Source: Ilumatobacteraceae bacterium (GTDB lineage: Bacteria; Actinomycetota; Acidimicrobiia; Acidimicrobiales; Ilumatobacteraceae). From it: a stretch of 34,322 nt of DNA. The position numbers and the translations under genes were made by a program. The stretch covers positions 1-34,322 of the forward strand of contig JAEMRC010000010.1 in the NCBI GenBank assembly GCA_016463545.1. Reading direction: 5' to 3'. The notes under the pieces were generated by a model, which saw only the letters and a program-made list of their open reading frames with translations, ran no database searches and was not told the DNA's origin. Positions 25,579 through 33,732 of the stretch are shown piece after piece; the stretch's first letter is position 1, and the number at the start of each line of letters is the position of its first letter.

Positions 25579-26166
25579 TTAGCGCAAATCCAAGAGCAGT
25601 TCTGCCACCACGTCAGGAGACAAGTGGGTTGCTTCTAGATACTGACTCAGAGCAATCTCAATTCTGACATCGCCGCGCGCGAATACGTCCACCTGAGCGG
25701 GGTCAAAGTCAAAAGTTAAATAGTGCACCGCAGCGGTGATCTCAGGTCTTGTTAAACCAGCCTCATGCTGGGCATCAAGTGTTCCGCGGATGATCGTGCC
25801 ATCAGACAATCGAATCTGCACGCTTTTTTCGATACCGGCAAGTTTAGGCAACCACTCGCGAACGGCTTCGTCAGATGTCAGTTCAATAAACAACGTGACA
25901 CACAATTGACCAAGCTCTGGAACCATCGGGTTGTACGCATTGAGCTCTTCAAGCACGCCATCATCACTCATGACTTTTTCAGCTCGTAACATTTCTTGAA
26001 TCTGCAGACGCATTGTGTCGCGATTCTCAAACATCACAGTCACCAATGTGCCGATCGCTACTCGTCTGCGCTCTTTGACGGCAATCATGTTCGCACGAAA
26101 AGACTCTCGTTCGCGCTCATATGCACGCAGATCTTGAATGTCATCTAATAATAGTTTGCGACTCAT
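25579..26166 (-). CDS. DUF3501 family protein
   Basis: The product, 195 residues, matches DUF3501: LLLDDIQDLRAYERERESFR, KERRRVAIGTLVTVMFENRDT and LQIQEMLRAEKVMSDDGVLEELNAYNPMVP. The family is uncharacterised but often sits beside CCG-domain iron-sulfur proteins and rubrerythrins, as here. An ideal AAGGAG lies six bases before the ATG, inside the last codons of the upstream gene, two bases from its stop. The two proteins are likely made together and may interact. Confidence 0.88.
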   Translation of the reverse strand: MSRKLLLDDIQDLRAYERERESFRANMIAVKERRRVAIGTLVTVMFENRDTMRLQIQEMLRAEKVMSDDGVLEELNAYNPMVPELGQLCVTLFIELTSDEAVREWLPKLAGIEKSVQIRLSDGTIIRGTLDAQHEAGLTRPEITAAVHYLTFDFDPAQVDVFARGDVRIEIALSQYLEATHLSPDVVAELLLDLR

Positions 26167-26168
26167 TG

Positions 26169-27482
26169 CTATCTCCTTGGTTCTTCTGGTATTCCGTATG
26201 CGCGCGCGATCATCTGCAGCGGGTGCAATGGCTTTTGCCCCGTTTGTTCGGTAATGGCAGTGTTCGCTAGATGACAGTCTCCGGCAACGACATCACTCGC
26301 GGCAGCGGTGATTTTGTCAGCTAATTTCTTGGCGATTGGCAGAGAAAACTCCGCGTTCTCGGCGCGTAGCCCCCACATTCCGTCAATGCCTGAACACTGA
26401 TCAATCAATGTGATCTTGGTGCCAGTTAATTTCATTAAGTCACGACTACGCAAGCCAATGTTTTGAGCCCGCAAGTGACACGGAATGTGATAACTCAACG
26501 TGGCTGGGATGTCGCCTTCAAAGGTTGTGTCAAGTTCGGTGCCCTCTGCTTTATGCAGATTGATCAAATACTCAGAAGAATCGAATGTATGTGCAGCCAC
26601 TAATTCAGCGTCGGGACCACCGACATAATCGATGTAATCTTTTTTCAAGATGTATCCGCATGTCGGCTGTGGAACCACAATGTCTTTCCCTTGGCGCACT
26701 GCATCGGCAAGAACTTTTACCTGTTTTGCCGCGACCTTTGTAAACCCATCCATGTCTCCGCTATGCAAAAACGGTGCACCGCAACACCCGGCACCTTCTA
26801 CTAAAGAGCATTCCACGCCGTTGCGCTCGTAGACCTTGACCAAGTCTTGCCCAACGCCCGGCTGCTGATATTCCACCAAGCAGGTAGGAAAGATTGCGAC
26901 TGACCCTTGCTTTTTTGACAATACGGGAGCGACTCTCTTTTTAAACCACGTTGAAAAACGCATCCGAGCGAATGGCGGCAAAAGACGAACCGACGAGACA
27001 CCAGAGGTCTTCTCAATAACTTTTCGCACAAATGAGCCTGGCTCTGCGCCCATGACCAGATTGGCGATTGGTCCGCTCGATGTAGCCGCCTTGCCCAAGG
27101 CATCGGTGTGGCCCATGAACTCAGTCGTCAATTTTTTCCGCAAAGACACTTGACCGTTGGCGCGGCGCATTGAGTCTGTACGCAACATCAGCCGCGGAAA
27201 ATCTAAGGCCCATTCGTGCAAACCCGGGATATAAGGACAATTGACGTAACACAACTTGCACTGAAAACATTCGTCAACAACTTGATCTTGTTGCTCTGGC
27301 GTGAGTCGACCAGAGTCTTGATCTTCGTGTGCATCGACATAGCTAAAGAGTGTCGGGAACGAAGAGCAATACTTAAAACACAAACGACAGCCGTGGCAAA
27401 TGTCGTACGCCCGTGTCAGTTCTTCTCGAGTATCTGCCTCATCCAAATATTTCGGATGCTTTGGGTCATAGATAATCGTCAC
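26169..27482 (-). CDS. CCG-domain iron-sulfur oxidoreductase (GlpC/HdrD-like)
   Basis: The 437-residue protein has two [4Fe-4S] motifs near the N-terminus (CHGCRLCFKYC and CFQCKLCYVNCP). Two CCG domains follow, one with PTCLVEYQQPG and GAGCCGAP, the second with YHIPCHLRAQNIG and a modified CSGIDGMWGL in place of Cys-Cys-Gly. This resembles GlpC and HdrD-type electron-transfer subunits. Its partner here may be DUF3501 or the upstream rubrerythrin. The start is GTG. A glycerol-3-phosphate dehydrogenase lies nearby, but that glpD is the single-subunit type that does not need GlpC. Confidence 0.88.
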   Translation of the reverse strand: MTIIYDPKHPKYLDEADTREELTRAYDICHGCRLCFKYCSSFPTLFSYVDAHEDQDSGRLTPEQQDQVVDECFQCKLCYVNCPYIPGLHEWALDFPRLMLRTDSMRRANGQVSLRKKLTTEFMGHTDALGKAATSSGPIANLVMGAEPGSFVRKVIEKTSGVSSVRLLPPFARMRFSTWFKKRVAPVLSKKQGSVAIFPTCLVEYQQPGVGQDLVKVYERNGVECSLVEGAGCCGAPFLHSGDMDGFTKVAAKQVKVLADAVRQGKDIVVPQPTCGYILKKDYIDYVGGPDAELVAAHTFDSSEYLINLHKAEGTELDTTFEGDIPATLSYHIPCHLRAQNIGLRSRDLMKLTGTKITLIDQCSGIDGMWGLRAENAEFSLPIAKKLADKITAAASDVVAGDCHLANTAITEQTGQKPLHPLQMIARAYGIPEEPRR

Positions 27483-27502
27483 GGGGTTGCTTTCTGGGAT
27501 TA

Positions 27503-27508
27503 ATTATA
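27503..27508 (-). promoter_or_regulatory. Candidate -10 element for the Fe-S/DUF3501 pair
   Basis: A perfect TATAAT on the minus strand lies about 20 bases before the GTG of the iron-sulfur gene. No good -35 is visible at 16-18 bases, so a separate promoter is possible but unproven. The region downstream of the rubrerythrin hairpin is otherwise AT-rich. Confidence 0.35.
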
Positions 27509-27525
27509 TAGATATACATGGAGCT

Positions 27526-27554
27526 GGGTGGCTGCTGCTGCACAGCAACCACCC
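27526..27554 (-). terminator. Strong hairpin after rubrerythrin gene, terminator-like
   Basis: A 12-base-pair stem (one G-U pair) with a five-base loop follows the rubrerythrin stop by about 40 bases in the minus-strand transcript. It begins GGGTGG and ends CCACCC. No clear T-run follows, so it may be an imperfect terminator, an mRNA end stabiliser or an attenuator between rubrerythrin and the iron-sulfur gene. Confidence 0.5.
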
Positions 27555-27596
27555 GTTTCCATAAGTATTTCTGTGGCGTTGTGACACGCCAATGAT

Positions 27597-28013
27597 TTAG
27601 AGGGCAGCGAGTCCCTGAGCAAAACGGCCAGCATGGCTTTTTTCTGCACGGGCCAATGTCTCAAACCAATCTGCGATTTCAGCAAAGCCTTCTTCGCGAG
27701 CAGTCTTAGAAAAACCTGGGTACATCTGCGTGTACTCATAGGTCTCGCCAGCAACTGATGCCTTGAAGTTGGCTTCTGTTTCGCCAATTGGCTCGCCACT
27801 AGCTGGATCTCCAACCTCGGCAAGATAATCCAAGTGACCATGGGCGTGTCCGGTTTCGCCTTCGGCGACAGAGCGGAACAGTGCTGCTGCATCGGGGTAA
27901 CCCTCGATGTCGGCTTTTTGTGCGAACCACAAGTATCGACGATTTGCTTGGCTCTCGCCCGCAAATGCCTCCTTGAGGTTTTCGTGTGTCTTGGTGCCTT
28001 TGAGAGCAGTCAT
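27597..28013 (-). CDS. Rubrerythrin-like diiron protein without rubredoxin domain
   Basis: The 138-residue protein has the rubrerythrin ferritin-like four-helix fold: [20 protein letters not shown], then [10 protein letters not shown], a second Glu-bearing helix ([10 protein letters not shown]) and [11 protein letters not shown]. Two ExxH motifs supply diiron ligands. The C-terminal rubredoxin domain of classical rubrerythrin is missing, so electrons must come from another protein. Such proteins reduce hydrogen peroxide. AAAGGA precedes the ATG, and a Fur/PerR-type gene lies 39 bases upstream, which fits peroxide response. Confidence 0.92.
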   Translation of the reverse strand: MTALKGTKTHENLKEAFAGESQANRRYLWFAQKADIEGYPDAAALFRSVAEGETGHAHGHLDYLAEVGDPASGEPIGETEANFKASVAGETYEYTQMYPGFSKTAREEGFAEIADWFETLARAEKSHAGRFAQGLAAL

Positions 28014-28052
28014 GACGTTTCCTTTCTTGTTGTGTGTATTGGTAGAGAACTT

Positions 28053-28460
28053 TTAAGACGCGCAGTCTGCGCAGATTCCGCGATACACAATGTGAGCATC
28101 GTGTATATCAAAACCTTCAAGACCTGACATTTTTGGCGCGCGTGAGACACGGACGTCATGCACTGCATCACATTCATTACAGACCGCGTGCTGATGATCT
28201 GTGACGTTTGGGTCAAAGCGAGCAGAACCAGTGCCAAAATCAATTGACTGCAGTTCGCCCATCGCGGCTAGATCGTTAAGTGTCTGATACACCGTGCGCA
28301 GCGAGATTCCGGGCATCGCTTCTGATGCAAGAGCAAATAAGACGTCGGCACTTGGGTGGCTGGTGTTGCCATGCAACAAGCCAAATAGCAGTTGACGCTG
28401 TGGCGTCACTTTGAGGCCAGTCTGGCGAAAAGCTTGGGTTAACTCTGCTGGCGAACGCAC
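28053..28460 (-). CDS. Fur family regulator (PerR/Fur-like)
   Basis: The 135-residue protein has a winged helix with VTPQRQLLFGLL and ISLRTVYQTLNDLAAMGEL, then the metal site DHQHAVCNECDAVHDV and a final CADC. The two CxxC pairs fit the structural zinc site of Fur/PerR. Association with the rubrerythrin gene points to peroxide or iron sensing, so PerR-like behaviour is a reasonable guess. The start codon is GTG. A palindrome in the divergent space to glpD could be its operator. Confidence 0.9.
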   Translation of the reverse strand: MRSPAELTQAFRQTGLKVTPQRQLLFGLLHGNTSHPSADVLFALASEAMPGISLRTVYQTLNDLAAMGELQSIDFGTGSARFDPNVTDHQHAVCNECDAVHDVRVSRAPKMSGLEGFDIHDAHIVYRGICADCAS

Positions 28461-28500
28461 GCCTCAGAGATTGCCACCGCATCCCCTACTTTGCAAACCC

Positions 28501-28527
28501 TGCTAATTAGCAATTGATGCGAATTGC
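28501..28527. promoter_or_regulatory. Candidate Fur-type operator between fur and glpD
   Basis: The 12-base perfect palindrome TGCTAATTAGCA (28501-28512) overlaps a second inverted repeat, GCAATT-6-AATTGC (28510-28527). Both lie in the 129-base divergent space between the fur-family gene and glpD. AT-rich inverted repeats next to a Fur gene are typical of autoregulatory sites, but I cannot show that this protein binds here. Confidence 0.45.
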
Positions 28528-28589
28528 GTCACGCTCCGCCGATAGGCACAATGTCAACTCCCCACTAATGACTCGTAGTATCACAGGGC

Positions 28590-30296
28590 ATGGCTTCTTC
28601 GTCTACTTCATCTTCTTTGGCTTCAGACGCACGTTTAGATCGTGCGACTGGGCTGCTACGCCTCGCCAGCGACACCTTTGATGTGCTCGTCATCGGCGGG
28701 GGCATCACGGGCTCTGGCGTCGTCCTCGACGCAGTGACACGTGGCCTCTCCACTGCACTTGTCGAACGAGATGATTTTGCCTCAGGCACATCCTCTAAAT
28801 CTTCCAAACTGATTCACGGTGGATTGCGCTATCTGCAACAAGGCGATATTCGTCTCGTCTATGAAGCCCTCCGAGAGCGCAAGCGTTTACGTCGCAATGC
28901 CTCACATCTTGTGCATGTTTTGCCATTTATGATCCCCATCCTCAGCAAGGACAGTGTTGTCTCCAAAAAAATTGCGCGCGCTCTTGGTTCGGCGATGTGG
29001 ATGTATGACCTCACCGGTGGCTGGCGCATTGGCAAGTTGCATAAGCGGCTCAACGCAGATGAAGCCTTTGCTCATATCCCCACAATGTCGCGCGAACGAT
29101 TCTCGTCGGCGTATTTGTATTACGACGCCGAGGCAGACGATGCGAGATTATGTATTGCCGTTTTGCGCACCGCCGCCCAACATGGTGCCGTTCTTGCTAA
29201 TGCCTGCACGGTCGTAGCAATTGATACTGATGTCGACGGTACAAAATTAATAACGCTCGTTGATAAATACACCGGAGACAAGATTGTTGCTCGCGCGCGT
29301 ACAGTGGTCAACGCATCGGGAGTCTGGGCTGACGACGTTCGCGAACTCGACGAAGGCACTCATCCTCATACCATTCGTCCAGCAAAAGGTGTACACCTCA
29401 CCGTGCCATGGGACAAAGTTCGCAACGACATTGCCGTTGTTATCCCAGTGCCCGGAGACAAGCGCAGCCTGTTTGTTATTCCGTGGGTGTCCAATGGTGA
29501 TGGCACCTACAAGTACACATACATCGGCACAACAGATACCGACTTCAAGGGCCCGGTCAATGATCCGCAATGCACCAAAGATGACATTGACTATGTCCTG
29601 CGGGCACTCAACGCTGCCGTTAACACTGGAGTCACCGAGAGCGATGTCACTGCTGTGTGGAGTGGACTACGACCCCTCGTGCAAACATCAGATGGCGAAG
29701 CAGTAAAAGGTCGCACTGCGGACTTGAGTCGACGCCATCGCGTGACCACATCACCGAACGGAGTTGTCACGGTGACGGGCGGCAAACTCACCACATATCG
29801 AGAAATGTCCCAAGATGCAGTTGACGCTGTGATGCAACTGTTGGGCTCTCGCCATCGTTGTTCAACTCAACGACTCTCGTTGCGTGGTTCTGCACGCTTC
29901 TCGCCCACCAAAAATGCGAGCGACCTTGTGCGTCACATTGAGTCAAGATACGGAACAGATGCCAACCAGATCTACGCATTGATTGAATCTGACCCTCACC
30001 TCGCAACAGTCCTGATTGAGGGTCTGCCCTATGTCAAAGCGGAGGCGATCTTTGCTGTCACCCACGAAATGGCCACCACTCTTGACGATGTCTTATCGCG
30101 GCGCACGCGCAGTCGACTATTTGATCGGCGCGCAACCATCGCGCAGGCTGGCGAGGTCGCTGCCCTGATTGCACCACTACTGAATTGGGATGAAACGCGA
30201 GTTGCCAATGAAACACGCGCATTCATTGATGACTGTGCTCGCGAAGATGCCGCCGCTCGCGTGACCGAGGAAGAATTCATCAACTCAACGCAATAA
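28590..30296 (+). CDS. glpD: FAD-dependent glycerol-3-phosphate dehydrogenase
   Basis: The enzyme oxidises glycerol 3-phosphate to DHAP and passes electrons to quinones at the membrane. The 568 residues include the FAD fold FDVLVIGGGITGSGVVLDA at about residue 30, then SKSSKLIHGGLRYLQQGD, the mid-domain KGVHLTVPW and the FAD-contacting TVTGGKLTTYREM. Length and motifs are normal. No strong ribosome-binding site is seen before the ATG. It starts a plus-strand run with the flavoprotein downstream, ten bases away. Confidence 0.94.
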   Translation: MASSSTSSSLASDARLDRATGLLRLASDTFDVLVIGGGITGSGVVLDAVTRGLSTALVERDDFASGTSSKSSKLIHGGLRYLQQGDIRLVYEALRERKRLRRNASHLVHVLPFMIPILSKDSVVSKKIARALGSAMWMYDLTGGWRIGKLHKRLNADEAFAHIPTMSRERFSSAYLYYDAEADDARLCIAVLRTAAQHGAVLANACTVVAIDTDVDGTKLITLVDKYTGDKIVARARTVVNASGVWADDVRELDEGTHPHTIRPAKGVHLTVPWDKVRNDIAVVIPVPGDKRSLFVIPWVSNGDGTYKYTYIGTTDTDFKGPVNDPQCTKDDIDYVLRALNAAVNTGVTESDVTAVWSGLRPLVQTSDGEAVKGRTADLSRRHRVTTSPNGVVTVTGGKLTTYREMSQDAVDAVMQLLGSRHRCSTQRLSLRGSARFSPTKNASDLVRHIESRYGTDANQIYALIESDPHLATVLIEGLPYVKAEAIFAVTHEMATTLDDVLSRRTRSRLFDRRATIAQAGEVAALIAPLLNWDETRVANETRAFIDDCAREDAAARVTEEEFINSTQ

Positions 30297-30306
30297 GATA
30301 GTTGTT

Positions 30307-31788
30307 ATGACGCGACATATATTTACTTCTTCTGCGACAGAGCCCATCGAGTTTTCCGAATCAGCAACTACGGCTACCTCGCATTTTGAAGACGCATTCG
30401 TCATCACCTCGTCAATGCTAAGTGCACTGCAAAATATTTGCCCTTGTGACACAAGCGCCGACAATCTGGCCCAAAGCGGTCGCGACTGGTGGCCGCGCGC
30501 CATGAACTGGGCTCTTCGCAATGAAACACCTCAGCGTGCAGGCGTGGTCTGTCGACCAACTTCGACGGAGCAAGTATCTGAACTTGCAATTTTTTGTAAC
30601 GAACACCGCATTCCAATAACGGCCGCTGGTGGTCGCAGTGCCGTCACTGGTGCTGCAGTGCCGTTGCGTGGTGGCGTCGCTCTTGACATGACTTCTTTGC
30701 AAGGAATCGAGTCGGTCGACTCAGTATCGGGTCTCGTCGAAGTTTGGGCTGGCACATTTGGACCAGATATGGAAGCAGTCCTGCAGAAGCAATACGAACT
30801 AACAGTTGGGCATTTTCCGCAATCCTTTGATATTTCTACAGTCGGCGGATGGGTTGCTTGCCGTGGAGCAGGACAATACTCAACGCGCTACGGAAAAATT
30901 GAAGACATGGTTGCAGCGCTTGAAGTCGTGCTCGCAGATGGGACAATTATTCGCACTGGCGGTGCCCCTGCTGGTGCAGTTGGTCCAGATCTCACCCAAA
31001 TATTTCTTGGTAGTGAAGGAACTCTCGGAATCATTACCAAAGTTTGGTTGCGTGCGCACCCCATGCCTCATTATCAACAACGTGCCGCGTATACATTTGC
31101 CACCTTTGCAGATGGCATACAGGCAGTCAGAACTCTTATCCGCGACGGTGCAACACCTGCTGTATTGCGTCTGTATGACGGTTCTGAAAGCAAACGCTCT
31201 CACGGTGGCGACGGCACAACCGCCACATTGCTTGTTCTTGATGAAGCCAATCAATCTCTTGTAGAAACAACCATGTCCATTGTTCATGATGCCGCTATTG
31301 CCAACAATGCAAGTCCAGCAGATGCTGCTCTCGTTGAATCTTGGATGCATCATCGCAATGACACGTCTGCCCTACAGGCGCTCACACGCAAAGGATTTGT
31401 TGTCGACACTCTTGAAGTTGCTGTGTCCTGGAGCGCAGTAGACGCAGTTGTCCACGACGTTGAAGAAGCGATTCTGGCAGTGCCTCATGCGCGCAGTGCG
31501 ACGTGCCACTTATCGCATAGTTACCTCGATGGCGCCTGCTTGTATTTCACTTTTGCTGCAACTCCACCAGAAGATGAATTTGATTCGACGTACCAAGCAT
31601 TGTGGGATGCGGGCCAACATGCCGCACTCAATGCCGGAGCCAATCTTTCTCATCACCACGGGGTCGGACTTAATCGTGCGAGATTTATGAAAGATGCACT
31701 CGGATCAGCATTCGTTGTTTTGCAGGCGCTTAAAACAACTCTCGACCCACACAACATACTGAACCCAGGCAAACTCGGATTCAAATGA
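30307..31788 (+). CDS. FAD-binding oxidase, alkyl-DHAP synthase-like
   Basis: This 493-residue protein has the VAO/PCMH flavin fold: PITAAGGRSAVTGAAVPLRGG, then HFPQSFDISTVGGWVACRGAGQYSTRYGKIEDMV, FLGSEGTLGIITKVWLR, and a C-terminal SHHHGVGLNRARFM with DPHNILNPGKLGF. The order and the His triplet closely match alkyldihydroxyacetonephosphate synthase, the ether-lipid enzyme, and bacterial homologues of unknown substrate. It may instead be a glycolate- or lactate-type oxidase. Its stop overlaps the next gene as ATGA. Context with glpD and a FGGY kinase suggests a glycerol- or DHAP-related substrate. Confidence 0.82.
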   Translation: MTRHIFTSSATEPIEFSESATTATSHFEDAFVITSSMLSALQNICPCDTSADNLAQSGRDWWPRAMNWALRNETPQRAGVVCRPTSTEQVSELAIFCNEHRIPITAAGGRSAVTGAAVPLRGGVALDMTSLQGIESVDSVSGLVEVWAGTFGPDMEAVLQKQYELTVGHFPQSFDISTVGGWVACRGAGQYSTRYGKIEDMVAALEVVLADGTIIRTGGAPAGAVGPDLTQIFLGSEGTLGIITKVWLRAHPMPHYQQRAAYTFATFADGIQAVRTLIRDGATPAVLRLYDGSESKRSHGGDGTTATLLVLDEANQSLVETTMSIVHDAAIANNASPADAALVESWMHHRNDTSALQALTRKGFVVDTLEVAVSWSAVDAVVHDVEEAILAVPHARSATCHLSHSYLDGACLYFTFAATPPEDEFDSTYQALWDAGQHAALNAGANLSHHHGVGLNRARFMKDALGSAFVVLQALKTTLDPHNILNPGKLGFK

Positions 31789-32192
31789 CCACATCAACTC
31801 GATTAGACCATCAAGCGCTCAAGGCTGGTGCATCTGTCACTTTGATGTTTTCTATTCCGCCGACATTGATTGCGCGATTTGTCCTTGACACCCAAAAAAA
31901 CTCCAGTGCTTGGACGCCACTCCTGACTTTGATGGCAGTTGCAGGATTCATCATCGGCGCTGGCGTTGCAGCTCAACAGCAAACTCGCCTGACTCCCCTG
32001 CTGCACGGAGTCATAGCGTCGACAGGCTCATTTTTGGTAGTGCAGGCTGTGCTCGTCTTTGTAAAACTTCTCTTGCGCAGTGACATTCGCATCGGTCGTA
32101 TACTGACATCGTTATCTGTTTCACTAGTGGCAAGCGTTGTGGGCTCACTCCTTGGCATATTTGTCGCCCGTCAATCGCCCAAATCGCAGTGA
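31785..32192 (+). CDS. Four-helix membrane protein, function unknown
   Basis: The 135-residue product has four hydrophobic segments at about residues 15-32, 43-62, 74-95 and 107-127, with short loops and a basic end. It starts inside the stop of the flavoprotein gene (ATGA overlap), so the two are coupled. It resembles small integral membrane proteins without assigned function. It might anchor the flavoprotein or act as a transporter subunit; neither is shown. Confidence 0.75.
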   Translation: MTTSTRLDHQALKAGASVTLMFSIPPTLIARFVLDTQKNSSAWTPLLTLMAVAGFIIGAGVAAQQQTRLTPLLHGVIASTGSFLVVQAVLVFVKLLLRSDIRIGRILTSLSVSLVASVVGSLLGIFVARQSPKSQ

Positions 32193-32218
32193 CACTGCGC
32201 TAAAAATAAAGAGGGTTT

Positions 32219-33682
32219 ATGTCAGTACTTGTCATTGATGTTGGCACGAGCGGTTTGCGAGCAGCGATAGTCAACGACGACTCCACTCTTGGACTCGTCT
32301 GTTACGAAGAGTTCGCACCCTCGACACCAGCGCCCGGAATGGTTGAGTTTGATGCCACGGCCATGAAGCAAGCCGTCCTGCGAGTCGCGGGTACCGCAAT
32401 GGATTCCGTGTCGAAGATTCATGCGGTCGGCGTTACAAATCAACGTGCCAGCACTATTGCATGGCGACGATCAACGGGTGAGCCTCTAGGTCCAGCCATT
32501 GGTTGGCAAGACCTTCGCACAATTTTTGATTGCATCATGGCTAAGACAAATCACTCTATCGCACTACAACCAAATCAAACCGCCACAAAAGCAGCATGGA
32601 TGCTGAACAACTATGTCACTGACGAAGCAGAACGAGCCAGTGAAGACATCTGTATCGGAACAGTTGATTCATGGGTGGTGTCAGTGCTTACTCAAGGCGC
32701 AGTGCACGCCACCGATGTCAGCAACGCTGCCGTCACTGGACTCAGCCACTCCGACGGACAAACATGGAACACCGACGTGATGTCAATTCTCGGATTGCAC
32801 GCTCACCAATTCGCCACAATTGTGCCCTCAAGCGGATTCATTGGGCATGCAACAGCACTCGATGGCGCGCCACCCATCATGTCAATGGTGGGAGATCAAC
32901 AAGCATCGCTCGTGGGCCAAGGTTGCATCTCGCCAGGCAAAACAAAGATCACATTTGGCACTGGTGGCATGTTGGATGTCTTTATTGGTTCACAGCCTCC
33001 AGCGCGCGCTCAACGTTCAACTGGCGGAACTTTTCCGATCGTTGCATTTAGCACCAGTACAGAAATTTTTTACGGAGCGGAAGCAATCATGTTGTCTGCC
33101 GGCACAAACATCGAGTGGTTGCGCGATGACATGCAACTTGTCTCTAGCGCAGCCCAAACCGACGAAGTTGCTGCGACGTGTGCAACAACCGAGGGAGTTG
33201 TCTACGTTCCGGCACTACTCGGGCTCGGAACTCCCCACTGGGACTATGGCGCACGCGGAACACTGCTTGGAATCACCCGTGGCACCACTCGCGCCCACAT
33301 TGTGCGAGCAGTTTTAGAAGGTGTCGCCCACCGCGGCGTCGACCTTGTTGACGCTGCCCAAGTCGACACTGGTCTTGAGATCACTGAACTACGTATTGAC
33401 GGCGGAATGAGTCGCAACGCCACATTTGTGCAGGCCCTCGCCGATGCCTCTGGTCGCACAGTTCGCGTGTCTCTCGTCACAGAAGCAACCACAATGGGGG
33501 CAGGCTTTCTTGCCGGAGTCGCTGCCGGAGTCTGGAACTCGCTCGAAGAGCCCTGCGGCGCCACTCAGCCAGCATCAATTGTTGTTCCATTGGGAAATCC
33601 AGGTGTGTCACGACAACAATGGGGAGAGGCAATCTCACGGGCTCGCTCGTGGATACCTGACCTCTCGGCGCTGGACTTCTAG
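32219..33682 (+). CDS. FGGY family carbohydrate kinase, glycerol-kinase-related
   Basis: The 487-residue protein is related to the glycerol kinase at 18220 and keeps the ATP site and the catalytic Asp in MVGDQQASLVGQ. The glycerol-contacting pair Arg-Glu is Arg-Ala here (TNQRASTIAW, residues 76-77), and the DPTNASRT segment is DVSNAAVT. These changes suggest a polyol or ketose other than glycerol. GAGGG lies close upstream of the ATG. It ends the glpD-linked run. Xylulokinase-like or dihydroxyacetone-kinase-like activity is possible. Confidence 0.85.
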   Translation: MSVLVIDVGTSGLRAAIVNDDSTLGLVCYEEFAPSTPAPGMVEFDATAMKQAVLRVAGTAMDSVSKIHAVGVTNQRASTIAWRRSTGEPLGPAIGWQDLRTIFDCIMAKTNHSIALQPNQTATKAAWMLNNYVTDEAERASEDICIGTVDSWVVSVLTQGAVHATDVSNAAVTGLSHSDGQTWNTDVMSILGLHAHQFATIVPSSGFIGHATALDGAPPIMSMVGDQQASLVGQGCISPGKTKITFGTGGMLDVFIGSQPPARAQRSTGGTFPIVAFSTSTEIFYGAEAIMLSAGTNIEWLRDDMQLVSSAAQTDEVAATCATTEGVVYVPALLGLGTPHWDYGARGTLLGITRGTTRAHIVRAVLEGVAHRGVDLVDAAQVDTGLEITELRIDGGMSRNATFVQALADASGRTVRVSLVTEATTMGAGFLAGVAAGVWNSLEEPCGATQPASIVVPLGNPGVSRQQWGEAISRARSWIPDLSALDF

Positions 33683-33732
33683 TGTTGTACGGGCATCGCT
33701 CACGCAACACAACTAACAATAAAGGATCTCAA

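Noticed and set aside
33682-33710. Short inverted repeat GTGTTG...CAACAC after the FGGY kinase gene.
   Set aside because: Six pairs with a loop of about 17 bases and no T-run do not support a terminator call.
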